Positions 36,028-44,764 of a DNA stretch of 64,000 nt are shown here, piece after piece. Location of the stretch: contig NZ_CADIJP010000012.1 in the NCBI RefSeq assembly GCF_902859725.1, positions 119,798 through 183,797 of the forward strand, in the 5' to 3' direction. The translations under genes were made by a program, and so were the position numbers. Every line of letters starts with the position of its first letter. The stretch's first letter is position 1. The notes under the pieces were generated by a model. The model was not told the DNA's origin. It saw only the letters and a list, made by a program, of their open reading frames with translations, and made no database searches. This DNA is from Achromobacter mucicolens (GTDB taxonomy: Bacteria > Pseudomonadota > Gammaproteobacteria > Burkholderiales > Burkholderiaceae_B).

Positions 36028-36746
36028 GCGGGCCTGCCCATGCGATAGGCGGCGCAGCCGATGACCGCACCGGCCAGGATGGCAAGGCTGGTGTATCCCA
36101 GCGCCGCAATCAGCCCGGCCCCGCCCACGGCGGCCAGGATGGGCCATCCCATGCCGCGCCGCGCGCTCTGGCACACCAGCGCCATGAACAGCGCCGGCAG
36201 CGCGAAACGCATGACCTGCGACAGCATCGGATAGTGTTTCTCCAAGCCATCGCCGGCGTACACGCCCACGGCTGTGCCGGCGATCCAGGTCAGCCATGCG
36301 CCCAGGCCCAGCGCGATCATCCAGCCCTGGCGGCGGCCGGGTTCGACGGCCTGCAGGCGGTTGAAGGCGGTGGCAAAGACTTCGTCGGTCAGCAGGAAGG
36401 CGACCTTCAGGCGATCGCGCAGCGCCGCGGGCAGGAAGCGCGACAGCAGCGGGCCGTAGAGCAGGTGGCGCGCGTTCAGCAGCGAGCACAGCGCCACCAC
36501 CCAGAGCCAGGGCGTTCCCGCCTTGATGGAGGCCAGCAACAGGAACTGGCTGGCGCCCGCGTAGACCAGCACGGAAATCAAGACGACCTGCAGCGGCGTC
36601 AGGCCGGCCGCGACGCCGGCGATGCCGAAGGTCACAGCCACCGGAAAGTAGCCGATCATGACCGGCAGACACGATTTCAGGCCATCGATGCGCGCGCTGC
36701 CGGACGGGGCGCGCGCGGCGTCGGGGGGAGTCTCCAAGGCGCTCAT
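36024..36746 (-). CDS. azlC: AzlC-family branched-chain amino acid exporter subunit
   Basis: A 240-residue membrane protein of the AzlC family, with characteristic segments GYFPVAVTFGIAGVAAGL and VYAGASQFLLLASI. Together with AzlD it exports branched-chain amino acids, as YgaZH does for valine in E. coli. A hydrophilic N-terminus of about 25 residues precedes the first helix. No Lrp-type regulator is adjacent. Confidence 0.93.
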   Translation of the reverse strand: MSALETPPDAARAPSGSARIDGLKSCLPVMIGYFPVAVTFGIAGVAAGLTPLQVVLISVLVYAGASQFLLLASIKAGTPWLWVVALCSLLNARHLLYGPLLSRFLPAALRDRLKVAFLLTDEVFATAFNRLQAVEPGRRQGWMIALGLGAWLTWIAGTAVGVYAGDGLEKHYPMLSQVMRFALPALFMALVCQSARRGMGWPILAAVGGAGLIAALGYTSLAILAGAVIGCAAYRMGRPA

Positions 36747-36817
36747 TGCTTCTACGTAGTGCGGCGGGCGCCCATTTTACCCATCGCCGTACGCGCGCTA
36801 TCGCGTGGCCCGCGCGC

Positions 36818-37132
36818 TCAGGGCATCGCCCCCAATGCCCGCAGTTGCGACTTCAGCCGGCGCACCTCCTGGCTCAGGTCCAGGATGAGGGCCACGGCGT
36901 CCAGGCCCGCGCCAAAATCGTGCTCCAGCCGGCGCGCGTGCAGGGCGCGCTGCAGGTCCACGCTGTAGAAGCGCCATTCCGAGGGGCCGCTGCCGCTGGC
37001 GTTGACGATGCCGACCTCGACCAGCTGGGCCACCCATTCCACTTCGGCGCCGCAGGCGCGGGCCAGGTCGTCGGCGCTGAGCGGCTGCGACTCGCCCACG
37101 ACGGTGGCGCTGGTGATCACTATCTTTTTCAT
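36818..37132 (-). CDS. cbpM: Chaperone modulator CbpM
   Basis: A 104-residue MerR-like-fold protein in the usual place 2 bp after cbpA. The C-terminal helix (ALILDLSQEVRRLKSQLRAL) and central VVGESQPLSADDLARACG fit CbpM, which binds the CbpA J-domain and inhibits its co-chaperone and DNA-binding activities. At 104 residues it has the standard length. Confidence 0.92.
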   Translation of the reverse strand: MKKIVITSATVVGESQPLSADDLARACGAEVEWVAQLVEVGIVNASGSGPSEWRFYSVDLQRALHARRLEHDFGAGLDAVALILDLSQEVRRLKSQLRALGAMP

Positions 37133-37134
37133 GC

Positions 37135-38076
37135 TCAGACCCCCAGGTTGCGGCGCGGGTTGAAGGGCAGGTCCTGCTGCAGCTTGCGGTAGGCGGCCTT
37201 GGCGGCGTCGCTGTCGGCGGGCGGCAGCACCAGGTCAAGGACCAGGTACAGGTCGCCCGGCGGATCGCCCGGAATGCCGCGTCCGCGCAGCCGCAACTTG
37301 CGGCCGTTGCCGGAACCGGGCGGCACGGACACTTCGACCGTGCCGCCCGGCGTGGGCGCCTTGACGCTGGCGCCCAGCGCAGCTTCCCAGGGCGCGACCG
37401 GCAGCGTCATATAGAGATCGCGCCCTTCGGCACGGTAGCGCGGATGCGGCTTGAAGCGCACCTCCAGATACAGGTCGCCGTTGTCGCCGCCGCCGTAGCC
37501 CGGCATGCCCTGCCCCGCCAGCCGGATGTACTGGCCTTCGCGCACGCCTGCCGGAATCTTGACGCTGAGCGTGCGGCTTTGCATGTGCGGGCGTCCCTGG
37601 TCGTCCATCTGCATGGAACGCAGGCTGATGTCGCGCGTGGCGCCCTTGATCGCGTCTTCCAGGTCGACCTCGATCGCGGCGTGGTGGTCCTCGCCGCGCG
37701 CGCGGAATTCCTGTTGCCGCGTGCCATGCCGGCCGCCCCGCCCGCCAAAGAGCGACGAAAAGAACTCGCTGAATTGCGCCTCGTCGCCGGGCGCGGCGCC
37801 GCGGTGGAACTCGAAGCCTTCGTCCCAGCCGGGCGGAGGCTGGAAGCCGCCGCCGGGCGACACGCCTGCCGCGAGATTGTCATAGGCCTGGCGCTTTTCG
37901 GCGTCGCGCAGCACGTCGTACGCTTCGTTCACGTCGCGCATGCGGGTTTCAGCGTCGCTTTCCTTGCTGACGTCGGGGTGATATTTGCGGGCGAGCTTGC
38001 GGTACGCCTTGCGAATGTCGTCGTCGGACGCGCCCTGTTCCACCCCGAGAATGCTGTAGTAGTCCTTGAACTCCAT
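37135..38076 (-). CDS. cbpA: DnaJ-like co-chaperone CbpA
   Basis: A 313-residue class B J-protein. The J-domain (residues 1-70) holds HPD in KYHPDVSKE; a Gly/Phe-containing linker follows, then two C-terminal substrate-binding domains (for example YIRLAGQGMPGYGGGDNGD). No zinc-finger repeats are present, which separates it from DnaJ. It stimulates DnaK and is controlled by CbpM encoded downstream. The start MEFKDYYSILGV at 38076 follows GAGCTGGA; an extra 13 in-frame codons were left out. Confidence 0.93.
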   Translation of the reverse strand: MEFKDYYSILGVEQGASDDDIRKAYRKLARKYHPDVSKESDAETRMRDVNEAYDVLRDAEKRQAYDNLAAGVSPGGGFQPPPGWDEGFEFHRGAAPGDEAQFSEFFSSLFGGRGGRHGTRQQEFRARGEDHHAAIEVDLEDAIKGATRDISLRSMQMDDQGRPHMQSRTLSVKIPAGVREGQYIRLAGQGMPGYGGGDNGDLYLEVRFKPHPRYRAEGRDLYMTLPVAPWEAALGASVKAPTPGGTVEVSVPPGSGNGRKLRLRGRGIPGDPPGDLYLVLDLVLPPADSDAAKAAYRKLQQDLPFNPRRNLGV

Positions 38077-38238
38077 ATTCCAGCTCACGTTGAGGGTTGA
38101 GGCCGCGTCCGGCACAGCCGGATCCGGCCTTGAATAGCCAGAAGATAGGGGTTATGGACCGATTTTTCAATGCAATTGCGCAGTTGGCGGCCAAGCGCAT
38201 AATGGTCGGTTTGCGCGGCTTACCTCAAAGGACCGATC

Positions 38239-38724
38239 GTGCTGGAAATCATCGACGCCGACTTCAACGACCCTGACCACGGCCGCCAGGTGCTGGCCAT
38301 GCTGAACGAATACGCCAGCGGCCCCATGGGCGGCAATACGCCCTTGCCGGCCCATGCGCAGGCCAACCTGATCCGCGAGCTCGCCCGCCGCCCGACCGTG
38401 CGCGCGCTGCTGGCGCGCATCGACGGCCAGGCCGCCGGCGTCGCAATCTACGTGGAAGGCTTCTCCACCTTTGCCTGCCGCCCGCTGCTGAACCTGCACG
38501 ACCTGGCGGTGTCGCCGCGGTTTCAGGGCCAGGGCGTGGGCAAGGCGCTGCTCGCCGCGCTTGAGGATCGCGCCCGCCAGATGGATTGCTGCAAGATCAC
38601 GCTGGAAGTGCTGGAGGGTAACACCGTCGCCCAGGGCCTTTACCGCAAGCTGGGCTTCGAAGGCTACGCGCTGGACGATGCGACCGGCCGCGCCATGTTC
38701 TGGCAGAAAAAGCTGGCCGCCTGA
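38239..38724 (+). CDS. GNAT-family N-acetyltransferase
   Basis: A 161-residue GNAT enzyme starting at GTG (MLEIIDADFNDP) after AAAGGA. The acetyl-CoA pyrophosphate loop is SPRFQGQGVGKALL (about residues 93-106), followed by the KITLEVLEGNTVAQGLYRKL helix typical of motif B. The acceptor substrate is unknown. It diverges from cbpA and is followed 61 bp later by a cupin gene. Confidence 0.9.
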   Translation: MLEIIDADFNDPDHGRQVLAMLNEYASGPMGGNTPLPAHAQANLIRELARRPTVRALLARIDGQAAGVAIYVEGFSTFACRPLLNLHDLAVSPRFQGQGVGKALLAALEDRARQMDCCKITLEVLEGNTVAQGLYRKLGFEGYALDDATGRAMFWQKKLAA

Positions 38725-38785
38725 ATGGCGTAGTATGTGTTTTTCGCCCCGGATTCGGGGGCGGACCGACCCTGCAGGAATCACG

Positions 38786-39115
38786 ATGAAGATGAGCAAC
38801 ATCCCCTTCGGCACCACCGACTGGTCCGAAGTGGAACGCACCGAACACGCCGGCGACACCGGCATGGCTTACTGGCGGACCCGCCATTTCGGCGACCTGC
38901 GCGTGCGCATGGTGGAATACACCCCCGGTTACCTGGCCGACCACTGGTGCACCAAGGGCCACATTCTGTTCTGCCTGGAAGGCGAACTGCACACCGAACT
39001 GGAAGACGGCCGCCAATTCGTCCTGACGCCCGGCATGAGCTATCAGGTGGCCGATCAAGCCGAGCCGCACCGCTCGTCCACCGCAACCGGCGCCAAGCTC
39101 TTCATCGTCGACTGA
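38786..39115 (+). CDS. Small cupin-fold protein with DHWC motif
   Basis: A 109-residue single-domain cupin. ADHWCTKGH (near residues 51-59) lies where the first cupin motif places metal ligands, and FVLTPGMSYQVADQAEPHRS forms the second. It belongs to a conserved group of small cupins of unknown function noted for this Asp-His-Cys-Trp type motif. The start at 38786 gives MKMSNIPFGTTDW; the frame is open upstream through the GNAT gene but has no coding logic there. Confidence 0.83.
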   Translation: MKMSNIPFGTTDWSEVERTEHAGDTGMAYWRTRHFGDLRVRMVEYTPGYLADHWCTKGHILFCLEGELHTELEDGRQFVLTPGMSYQVADQAEPHRSSTATGAKLFIVD

Positions 39116-39218
39116 CGCGCCCGCGCGACACGCCTGGATTGCACTTGCGTTACGCTTTGCAAACCAGACGCCGCGCGCTGCCTGACCATTCGTTACCCCG
39201 CCTGACCGGAGACAAGCT

Positions 39219-39851
39219 TTGGGCGCCCCGATTACGCTATACGTCGATTCCCTGTTTCTCAGCCCGTACGCCATGTCGGTCTATGTGGCGCTGACCGAAA
39301 AGCAGTTGCCTTTCGAAGTGCGCCCCATCGACCTGGGCGCCGGCGAACAGCGCATGCAGCCCTTCCAGTGCCGCGCGCTCACGGCCCGGGTGCCGGCCTT
39401 GACGCATGCGGACTTCAACCTGACCGAATCCAGCGTCATCGCCGAATACTTGGACGAAGCCTTCCCCGCGCCCGCCCACGCAGCCTTGTTTCCGTCCGGC
39501 ATCCACGAACGCGCACGCGCCCGCCAATTGCAGGCCTGGCTGCGCAGCGACCTGGCCGCCCTGCGCCAGGAACGCCCCACCGAAACCGTGTTCTACGGCG
39601 AAACAGGCCAGCCGCTTTCCGACGCCGCCCATGCCGCCGCCGCCAAGCTGATCCAGGTGGCCAGCCACCTGATCGGCGTTGACCAGACGACGCTGTTCGA
39701 TGCGTGGTGCATCGCCGATACCGATCTGGCGGTCATGCTCAAGCGCCTTGCGCACGACGACCTGCCCGACACGCTGCGCGCCTACGCCGATGCGCAGTGG
39801 CAGCGGCCCGCCGTCCAGAAATGGCTGGAACACAACGCCGCCGCGCGTTGA
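39219..39851 (+). CDS. yfcF: Glutathione transferase, YfcF-like
   Basis: A 210-residue glutathione S-transferase with an N-terminal thioredoxin-like domain (ITLYVDSLFLSPYAMSVYVAL, then RVPAL and ESSVIAEYLDE, the glutathione-binding positions) and a helical C-terminal domain. The start is TTG at 39219, supported by GGAGACA 7 bases upstream. It resembles E. coli YfcF, which has glutathione peroxidase-like activity. It is monocistronic. Confidence 0.88.
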   Translation: MGAPITLYVDSLFLSPYAMSVYVALTEKQLPFEVRPIDLGAGEQRMQPFQCRALTARVPALTHADFNLTESSVIAEYLDEAFPAPAHAALFPSGIHERARARQLQAWLRSDLAALRQERPTETVFYGETGQPLSDAAHAAAAKLIQVASHLIGVDQTTLFDAWCIADTDLAVMLKRLAHDDLPDTLRAYADAQWQRPAVQKWLEHNAAAR

Positions 39852-39919
39852 ACTGATCCCTGTCCCAGGGCGGCGCTCCATCCTGCTGCCCCGGTTGACC
39901 TGCCGCAATCGCTCGGATG

Positions 39920-39947
39920 TTGCACCGCACCATCCATTGCGGTGTAA
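39920..39947. promoter_or_regulatory. Inverted repeat upstream of the DUF3141 operon
   Basis: TTGCACCGCA and TGCGGTGTAA (10-bp arms, one mismatch) flank an 8-base spacer about 80 bp before the operon start. A second, outer inverted repeat (GTTGACCT at 39894 and AGGTCAAC at 39953) encloses it. It may be an operator or a leader hairpin. Confidence 0.5.
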
Positions 39948-40028
39948 TGGGGAGGTCAACTCCGCCGGTTCCACTGGGGACCGGCTTGGCGGCCATTTGC
40001 CGCCGGCAGCTATTTACAGGAGATCGCC

Positions 40029-42557
40029 ATGGCCGGATCCGGCACCGATCACACGCTTGCCCCGTCCTTGAATCCCTGGACGGCCGCCTATGAATACGCC
40101 GTCGATGCCTGGCAGCGCGGCGTGCTTTACGCCGATGTGATGCGCCAGCGCGGCAACCAGTACCACGATCACATGGCCAAGCGCGCGCCCAACGTGCTCA
40201 GCATGGAATTCGAACTGGTGCTCGACGGCCGCGAGCTGCCCCGGCCGGTCAATTACGGCCTCTTGCGGATCAAGCCGCCGGCCGGCGTCGAAACGGACCC
40301 GATCAAACGCCCCTTCCTGGTGGTGGACCCGCGCGCCGGCCACGGGCCGGGCATTGGCGGTTTCAAGCCGGAAAGCGAGATCGGCGTGGCCGTGCGTGCC
40401 GGGCACCCCTGCTACTTCGCGACCTTCCTGCCGCAACCCATGCCCACGCAGACCGTCGAAGACGTGATGATGGCCGAGGCCCGCTTCCTGGAAGAGATCA
40501 TCGCGCTGCACCCGGATGCCGAGGGCAAGCCCGTCGTCGTGGCCAATTGCCAGGCGGGCTGGCAGATCATGATGACCGCGGCGGTGCGCCCTGAACTCTT
40601 CGGCCCCATCATCGTCGCGGGCGCGCCGTTGTCGTACTGGGCGGGCTGGCGCGGCATGAATCCCATGCGTTATGCCGGCGGCCTGTTGGGTGGCAGTTGG
40701 CTGACGGCCATGACCAGCGATCTGGGCAATGGCAAGTTCGACGGCGCCTGGCTGGTGCAGAACTTCGAGAACCTGAATCCGGCCAACACCCTGTGGTCCA
40801 AGCAGTACAACCTGTACGCCAATGTCGACACCGAGGCCAGCCGCTACCTGAGCTTCGAAAAATGGTGGGGCGGCCACGTCTTCCTGAATGGCCCCGAGAT
40901 CCAGTACATCGTCGACAACCTGTTCGTGGGCAACCGCCTGGCGACCGCGGGTCTGGTGACCTCCGACGGCATCCGCATCGACCTGCGCAACATCCGCTCG
41001 CCCATCGTGGTGTTCTGCTCGAAGGGCGACAACATCACCCCGCCCCCGCAGGCGCTGGGCTGGATTCCCGACCTGTACCAGAACGAGGCCGAAGTCCTGG
41101 CCCACGGCCAGACCATCGTCTACGCCATCCACGAAAGCATCGGCCACCTGGGCATCTTCGTGTCCGGCAGCGTGGCCCGCAAGGAGCACCAGGAGTTCAC
41201 CTCCAACATCGACATGATCGATGTGCTGCCGCCCGGCATCTACCAGGCCGAAATCGCCGACAAGACGCCGGACACGCCCAACGCCGACCTGGCTTTCGGC
41301 AACTACGTGCTGTCGTTCGAACAGCGCAAGCTGGACGACGTGCGCGCCATCGTCGACCGCAAGGAAGAGGACGACCAGCGCTTTGCCGCGGTGGCCCGCA
41401 TCTCCGACATCAACCTGGGCATGTACCGCAGCTTCGTGCAGCCCTGGCTGCGCGCCATGGTCACGCCGCAGTCCGCCGAATGGATGCAGCGCATGCACCC
41501 GCTGCGCCTGCCCTACGAACTGATCTCCGACCGCAACCCGGTCATCGCGCCCATCGCCAAGGTAGCCGAACAGGTGCGCGAGCACCGCAAGCAGGCCTCG
41601 CCCACGAATCCGTTCCTGGTCGCGCAGGAGATGTTCTCGAACATGATCGAGACCAGCCTGAACATCTGGCAGGAGCTGCGCGATTCGGCCGACGAACGGA
41701 CCTTCATGAGCGTCTACGGTTCGCCCGTGGTGCAGGATCTGGCCGGCCTGGGCGCCAAGTCCGGCCCGCCGCGCAGGCATCCGGGCGTCTCGCCGGAGCA
41801 TCGCCGCTTCATGGAAGAACGCGCCGCGGAACTGCGCTCGATGCTGCAGGAAGGCGGACTGCGCGTAGCGGCGATCCGGATGCTGCTGTACGTGTCGGGC
41901 GCCGAGGGCGGCCTGGACGAGCGCAGCTTCGCGCTGATCCGCAAGATGCGTGCCGAGGCCGACAACGCCCTGTCGCTGGAGGAATTCAAGGACGTCATTC
42001 GCGAACAGGCGCTGATGATGACGCTGGATTCCACCGCTGCCATCCAGGCCATGCCGCACTTGCTTGACGGCTCGTCGGCTGCCGAGATCCGCGCCGGTCT
42101 GGTCGCCATGAAGAGCGTCCTGGAAGCGGCCGAACCGCTGAGCGACGCGGCGCGCGAAAGCCTGAACGAAATGGAGCGCATCTTCGAAGCGGCCGAGCGC
42201 CGCGCACAGCGCCGCGAACAGGGGAAGGCCGAGCCCTCGCGCGGCGCCGAAGACGCGAAGATGGATGATCCGGTCAGCGACCTGGTCGACAAGGCCGCAC
42301 AGGTGCCCGGCAAGACCGCCCGGCCGCATCCCGACGCCGCGCGCAAGGCCGTGAATGCGGCGTCCGCGCCCAAGGCTGCGCGCAAGACCGTAGCAAAGAC
42401 CGCCGCAAAAGCCGCCAATAAAGCTGCCCCTAAAGCCGCCAGGACGCCCGCCAAGCAAGCAGCCAAGCCGGCCGCTCCCGCCACGAAAACCGCGTCCAAC
42501 GCCGCCAAATCGCCCGCCAAGCGCGCGGCTGCCGCCCATCAACCCGCCAAGGCCTGA
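40029..42557 (+). CDS. DUF3141 protein: PHA-synthase-like hydrolase domain with histone-like tail
   Basis: An 842-residue cytoplasmic protein. The first half has an alpha/beta hydrolase fold related to poly(3-hydroxyalkanoate) synthase: Cys174 in ANCQAGW at the elbow, Asp334 in GDNITPP and His373 in SIGHLGIFVSG, with spacings close to the PhaC Cys-Asp-His triad. The middle is helical. The last 80 or so residues (from about 760) are Ala/Lys/Pro repeats like histone H1 or PhaF tails. AGGAGA precedes the ATG. It heads a four-gene operon with phosphotransacylase, acetate kinase and an enoyl reductase. Its activity is unproven. Confidence 0.85.
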   Translation: MAGSGTDHTLAPSLNPWTAAYEYAVDAWQRGVLYADVMRQRGNQYHDHMAKRAPNVLSMEFELVLDGRELPRPVNYGLLRIKPPAGVETDPIKRPFLVVDPRAGHGPGIGGFKPESEIGVAVRAGHPCYFATFLPQPMPTQTVEDVMMAEARFLEEIIALHPDAEGKPVVVANCQAGWQIMMTAAVRPELFGPIIVAGAPLSYWAGWRGMNPMRYAGGLLGGSWLTAMTSDLGNGKFDGAWLVQNFENLNPANTLWSKQYNLYANVDTEASRYLSFEKWWGGHVFLNGPEIQYIVDNLFVGNRLATAGLVTSDGIRIDLRNIRSPIVVFCSKGDNITPPPQALGWIPDLYQNEAEVLAHGQTIVYAIHESIGHLGIFVSGSVARKEHQEFTSNIDMIDVLPPGIYQAEIADKTPDTPNADLAFGNYVLSFEQRKLDDVRAIVDRKEEDDQRFAAVARISDINLGMYRSFVQPWLRAMVTPQSAEWMQRMHPLRLPYELISDRNPVIAPIAKVAEQVREHRKQASPTNPFLVAQEMFSNMIETSLNIWQELRDSADERTFMSVYGSPVVQDLAGLGAKSGPPRRHPGVSPEHRRFMEERAAELRSMLQEGGLRVAAIRMLLYVSGAEGGLDERSFALIRKMRAEADNALSLEEFKDVIREQALMMTLDSTAAIQAMPHLLDGSSAAEIRAGLVAMKSVLEAAEPLSDAARESLNEMERIFEAAERRAQRREQGKAEPSRGAEDAKMDDPVSDLVDKAAQVPGKTARPHPDAARKAVNAASAPKAARKTVAKTAAKAANKAAPKAARTPAKQAAKPAAPATKTASNAAKSPAKRAAAAHQPAKA

Positions 42558-42562
42558 CAACC

Positions 42563-43507
42563 ATGAGCCTCCCGACGTCCACGCACTACGACAAACTCAT
42601 CGCACGCGCGCAGACGCTTGAACCGGCCGCGTGCGCCATCGCCCACCCGTGCGACGAGCCCTCGTTGTCCGCGGCGCTGGAAGCGCGCGACCTGGGCCTC
42701 CTGCGGCCCATCCTGGTCGGGCCGGAAGGCAAGATCCGCGACACGGCCGCAAAGTTCAACCTGAACCTGGGCGATGCCCGCATCGTGGACGTGCCGCACA
42801 GCCATGCCGCCGCGGAAAAGGCTGTCGCGCTGGTGCGCAGCGGCGAAGCGTCGCTGCTCATGAAGGGCAGCCTGCACACCGACGAACTGATGCATGAGGT
42901 CGTGGCGCGCACGACGGGCCTGCGCAGCGGCCGGCGCATCAGCCATGTGTTCATCATGGAGGTGCCGACCTATCCCGAGCCGCTCTTCATCACGGACGCG
43001 GCCATCAACATCTTTCCGGACCTGGAAACCAAGGCCGACATCATCCGCAACGTGATCGACCTGCATCTGGGACTGGGGCTGGGCGAACCGCGCGTGGCGA
43101 TCCTGTCTGCGGTGGAACAGGTCACGCCCAGCATCCCCAGCACGATCGAGGCGGCCGCGCTGTGCAAGATGGCCGACCGCGGGCAGATCACGGGCGGCGT
43201 GCTGGACGGCCCGCTGGCGCTGGACAACGCCATCAGCCCGGAAGCCGCACGCATCAAGGGCATCCGTTCCCCTGTGGCAGGCGTGGCGCAGGTGCTGATG
43301 GTGCCCGACCTGGAAGCCGGCAACATGCTGGCCAAGAACCTGACGTTTCTCGCCAATGCCGAAGCCGCCGGCATCGTGCTCGGGGCGCGCGTGCCGATCA
43401 TCCTGACCAGCCGCGCCGACAGCCCGCGCTCGCGTCTTGCCTCGTGCGCGGTGGCGGCAATCTACGCCCACCATCTTGCCCAGCAACAGGCCAAACCGCT
43501 GGCCTGA
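42563..43507 (+). CDS. Phosphate acetyl/butyryltransferase (PTA_PTB family)
   Basis: A 314-residue phosphotransacylase that exchanges CoA of a short acyl-CoA for phosphate. Family motifs GLLRPILVGPEGKI near residue 40 and VLDGPLALDNAIS near 213 are intact. It is the catalytic domain alone, sometimes called bifunctional enoyl-CoA hydratase/phosphate acetyltransferase, without the MaoC part. It begins 5 bp after the DUF3141 gene and is followed by acetate kinase, so together they can turn acyl-CoA into acid plus ATP. Confidence 0.9.
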   Translation: MSLPTSTHYDKLIARAQTLEPAACAIAHPCDEPSLSAALEARDLGLLRPILVGPEGKIRDTAAKFNLNLGDARIVDVPHSHAAAEKAVALVRSGEASLLMKGSLHTDELMHEVVARTTGLRSGRRISHVFIMEVPTYPEPLFITDAAINIFPDLETKADIIRNVIDLHLGLGLGEPRVAILSAVEQVTPSIPSTIEAAALCKMADRGQITGGVLDGPLALDNAISPEAARIKGIRSPVAGVAQVLMVPDLEAGNMLAKNLTFLANAEAAGIVLGARVPIILTSRADSPRSRLASCAVAAIYAHHLAQQQAKPLA

Positions 43508-43579
43508 CGCCAGCTCCCTGCCCCCGGCCCGCCGACGCGGGCTTTCGCGCGACTTGTCCCAACATGGAAGCACACCGCC

Positions 43580-44764
43580 ATGAGCGACACCATCCTCGTC
43601 ATCAACGCCGGCAGTTCCAGCATCAAGTTCTACCTGTATGACATCGATGCCAGCCACCAGCTCGCGCCCCGGCTGGGCGGCCAGCTCGAAGGCATCGGCA
43701 CCACGCATCCGCACCTGCGGGTTCGCGACGCGGCGGGCGAGACGCTGGTCGAGCGCGACATTGCGCCCAGCCACGCGCCAGACGTGCCCAACGCGCAGGA
43801 GGTCGTGGGCACGTGGTTGAGCGGCCACCTGGGCGGCGCGCCACTGGCCGTGGGCCACCGCGTGGTGCACGGCGGGCCCGACCTGTCCGAGCCGGTGCTG
43901 ATCGATGACGACATCCTGGCCAAGCTGGACACGTTCACGCCGCTTGCGCCGCTGCATCAGCCCAACAACCTGGCGCCGATTCGCGTCATCCGCGAACGCC
44001 GGCCCTGGATTCCGCAGGTGGCGTGCTTCGATACGGCGTTTCACCGCAGCCACAGCGACGTGGCCGACCGCTATGCGCTGCCCGAGCGCCTGTACCTGGA
44101 AGGCGTGCGCCGTTACGGTTTTCATGGGCTGTCCTACGAGTACATCGCGCAGCGCCTGAAGCAGGCGCTGCCGGACATCGCCATGGGCAAGATCGTCGCC
44201 GCGCACCTTGGTTCAGGCGTGTCGGCCTGCGCCATGCAGGCGGGCAAGAGCGTGGACAGCACCATGGGTTTCACGGCGCTGGAAGGCCTGCCGATGGGCA
44301 CGCGCCCTGGCCGCCTGGACCCCGGCGTGGTGCTATGGATGATGGAACAGGGCATGAGCCACGACGAGATCGAGCACATGCTGTATCACGACTGCGGCAT
44401 GAAGGGCCTGTCGGGCATCAGCAACGACATGCGCGAACTCCTGGCCAGCACCGCACCGTCGGCCAAGCTGGCGCTGAAGTACTTCGCCTGGCGCGTGGCC
44501 GAAGGCATGATCGGCCTGGGCTGCGCGATGAACGGCATCGATGGCATCGTCTTCACAGCCGGTGTCGGCGAAAACTCCGCCGAGATCCGCCAGGCGATCA
44601 GCGAACACTGGGGATGGCTGGGCATCAAGCTGGACCCCGAACGCAACGCCCGCCACGGGCCGCGCATCTCCACCGACGACAGCCGCATCGGCGTCTACGT
44701 GGTGCGCACGAACGAAGAGCTCATCATTGCGCAACACACGCTTGCCCTCGTGAGGCAGCAATGA
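43580..44764 (+). CDS. ackA: Acetate/propionate kinase
   Basis: A 394-residue ASKHA-fold kinase. The N-terminal phosphate motif is LVINAGSSSIKFYLYD, the adenosine motif is AHLGSGVSACAM, and FTAGVGENSAEIR is near residue 325. It interconverts acyl phosphate plus ADP with the acid plus ATP. It is encoded directly after a phosphotransacylase and overlaps the following reductase gene by 4 bp, so the set acts as one unit. Confidence 0.95.
   Translation: MSDTILVINAGSSSIKFYLYDIDASHQLAPRLGGQLEGIGTTHPHLRVRDAAGETLVERDIAPSHAPDVPNAQEVVGTWLSGHLGGAPLAVGHRVVHGGPDLSEPVLIDDDILAKLDTFTPLAPLHQPNNLAPIRVIRERRPWIPQVACFDTAFHRSHSDVADRYALPERLYLEGVRRYGFHGLSYEYIAQRLKQALPDIAMGKIVAAHLGSGVSACAMQAGKSVDSTMGFTALEGLPMGTRPGRLDPGVVLWMMEQGMSHDEIEHMLYHDCGMKGLSGISNDMRELLASTAPSAKLALKYFAWRVAEGMIGLGCAMNGIDGIVFTAGVGENSAEIRQAISEHWGWLGIKLDPERNARHGPRISTDDSRIGVYVVRTNEELIIAQHTLALVRQQ

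Noticed and set aside
39852-40028. FNR/ANR box upstream of the DUF3141 operon
   Set aside because: A fermentation-type operon suggested low-oxygen control, but no TTGAT-N4-ATCAA match was found in the leader.
42306-42557. Frameshift or low-complexity artefact at the end of the DUF3141 gene
   Set aside because: The Ala/Lys/Pro tail stays in frame with the conserved domain, ends 5 bp before the next gene and resembles real DNA-binding tails of PHA proteins.
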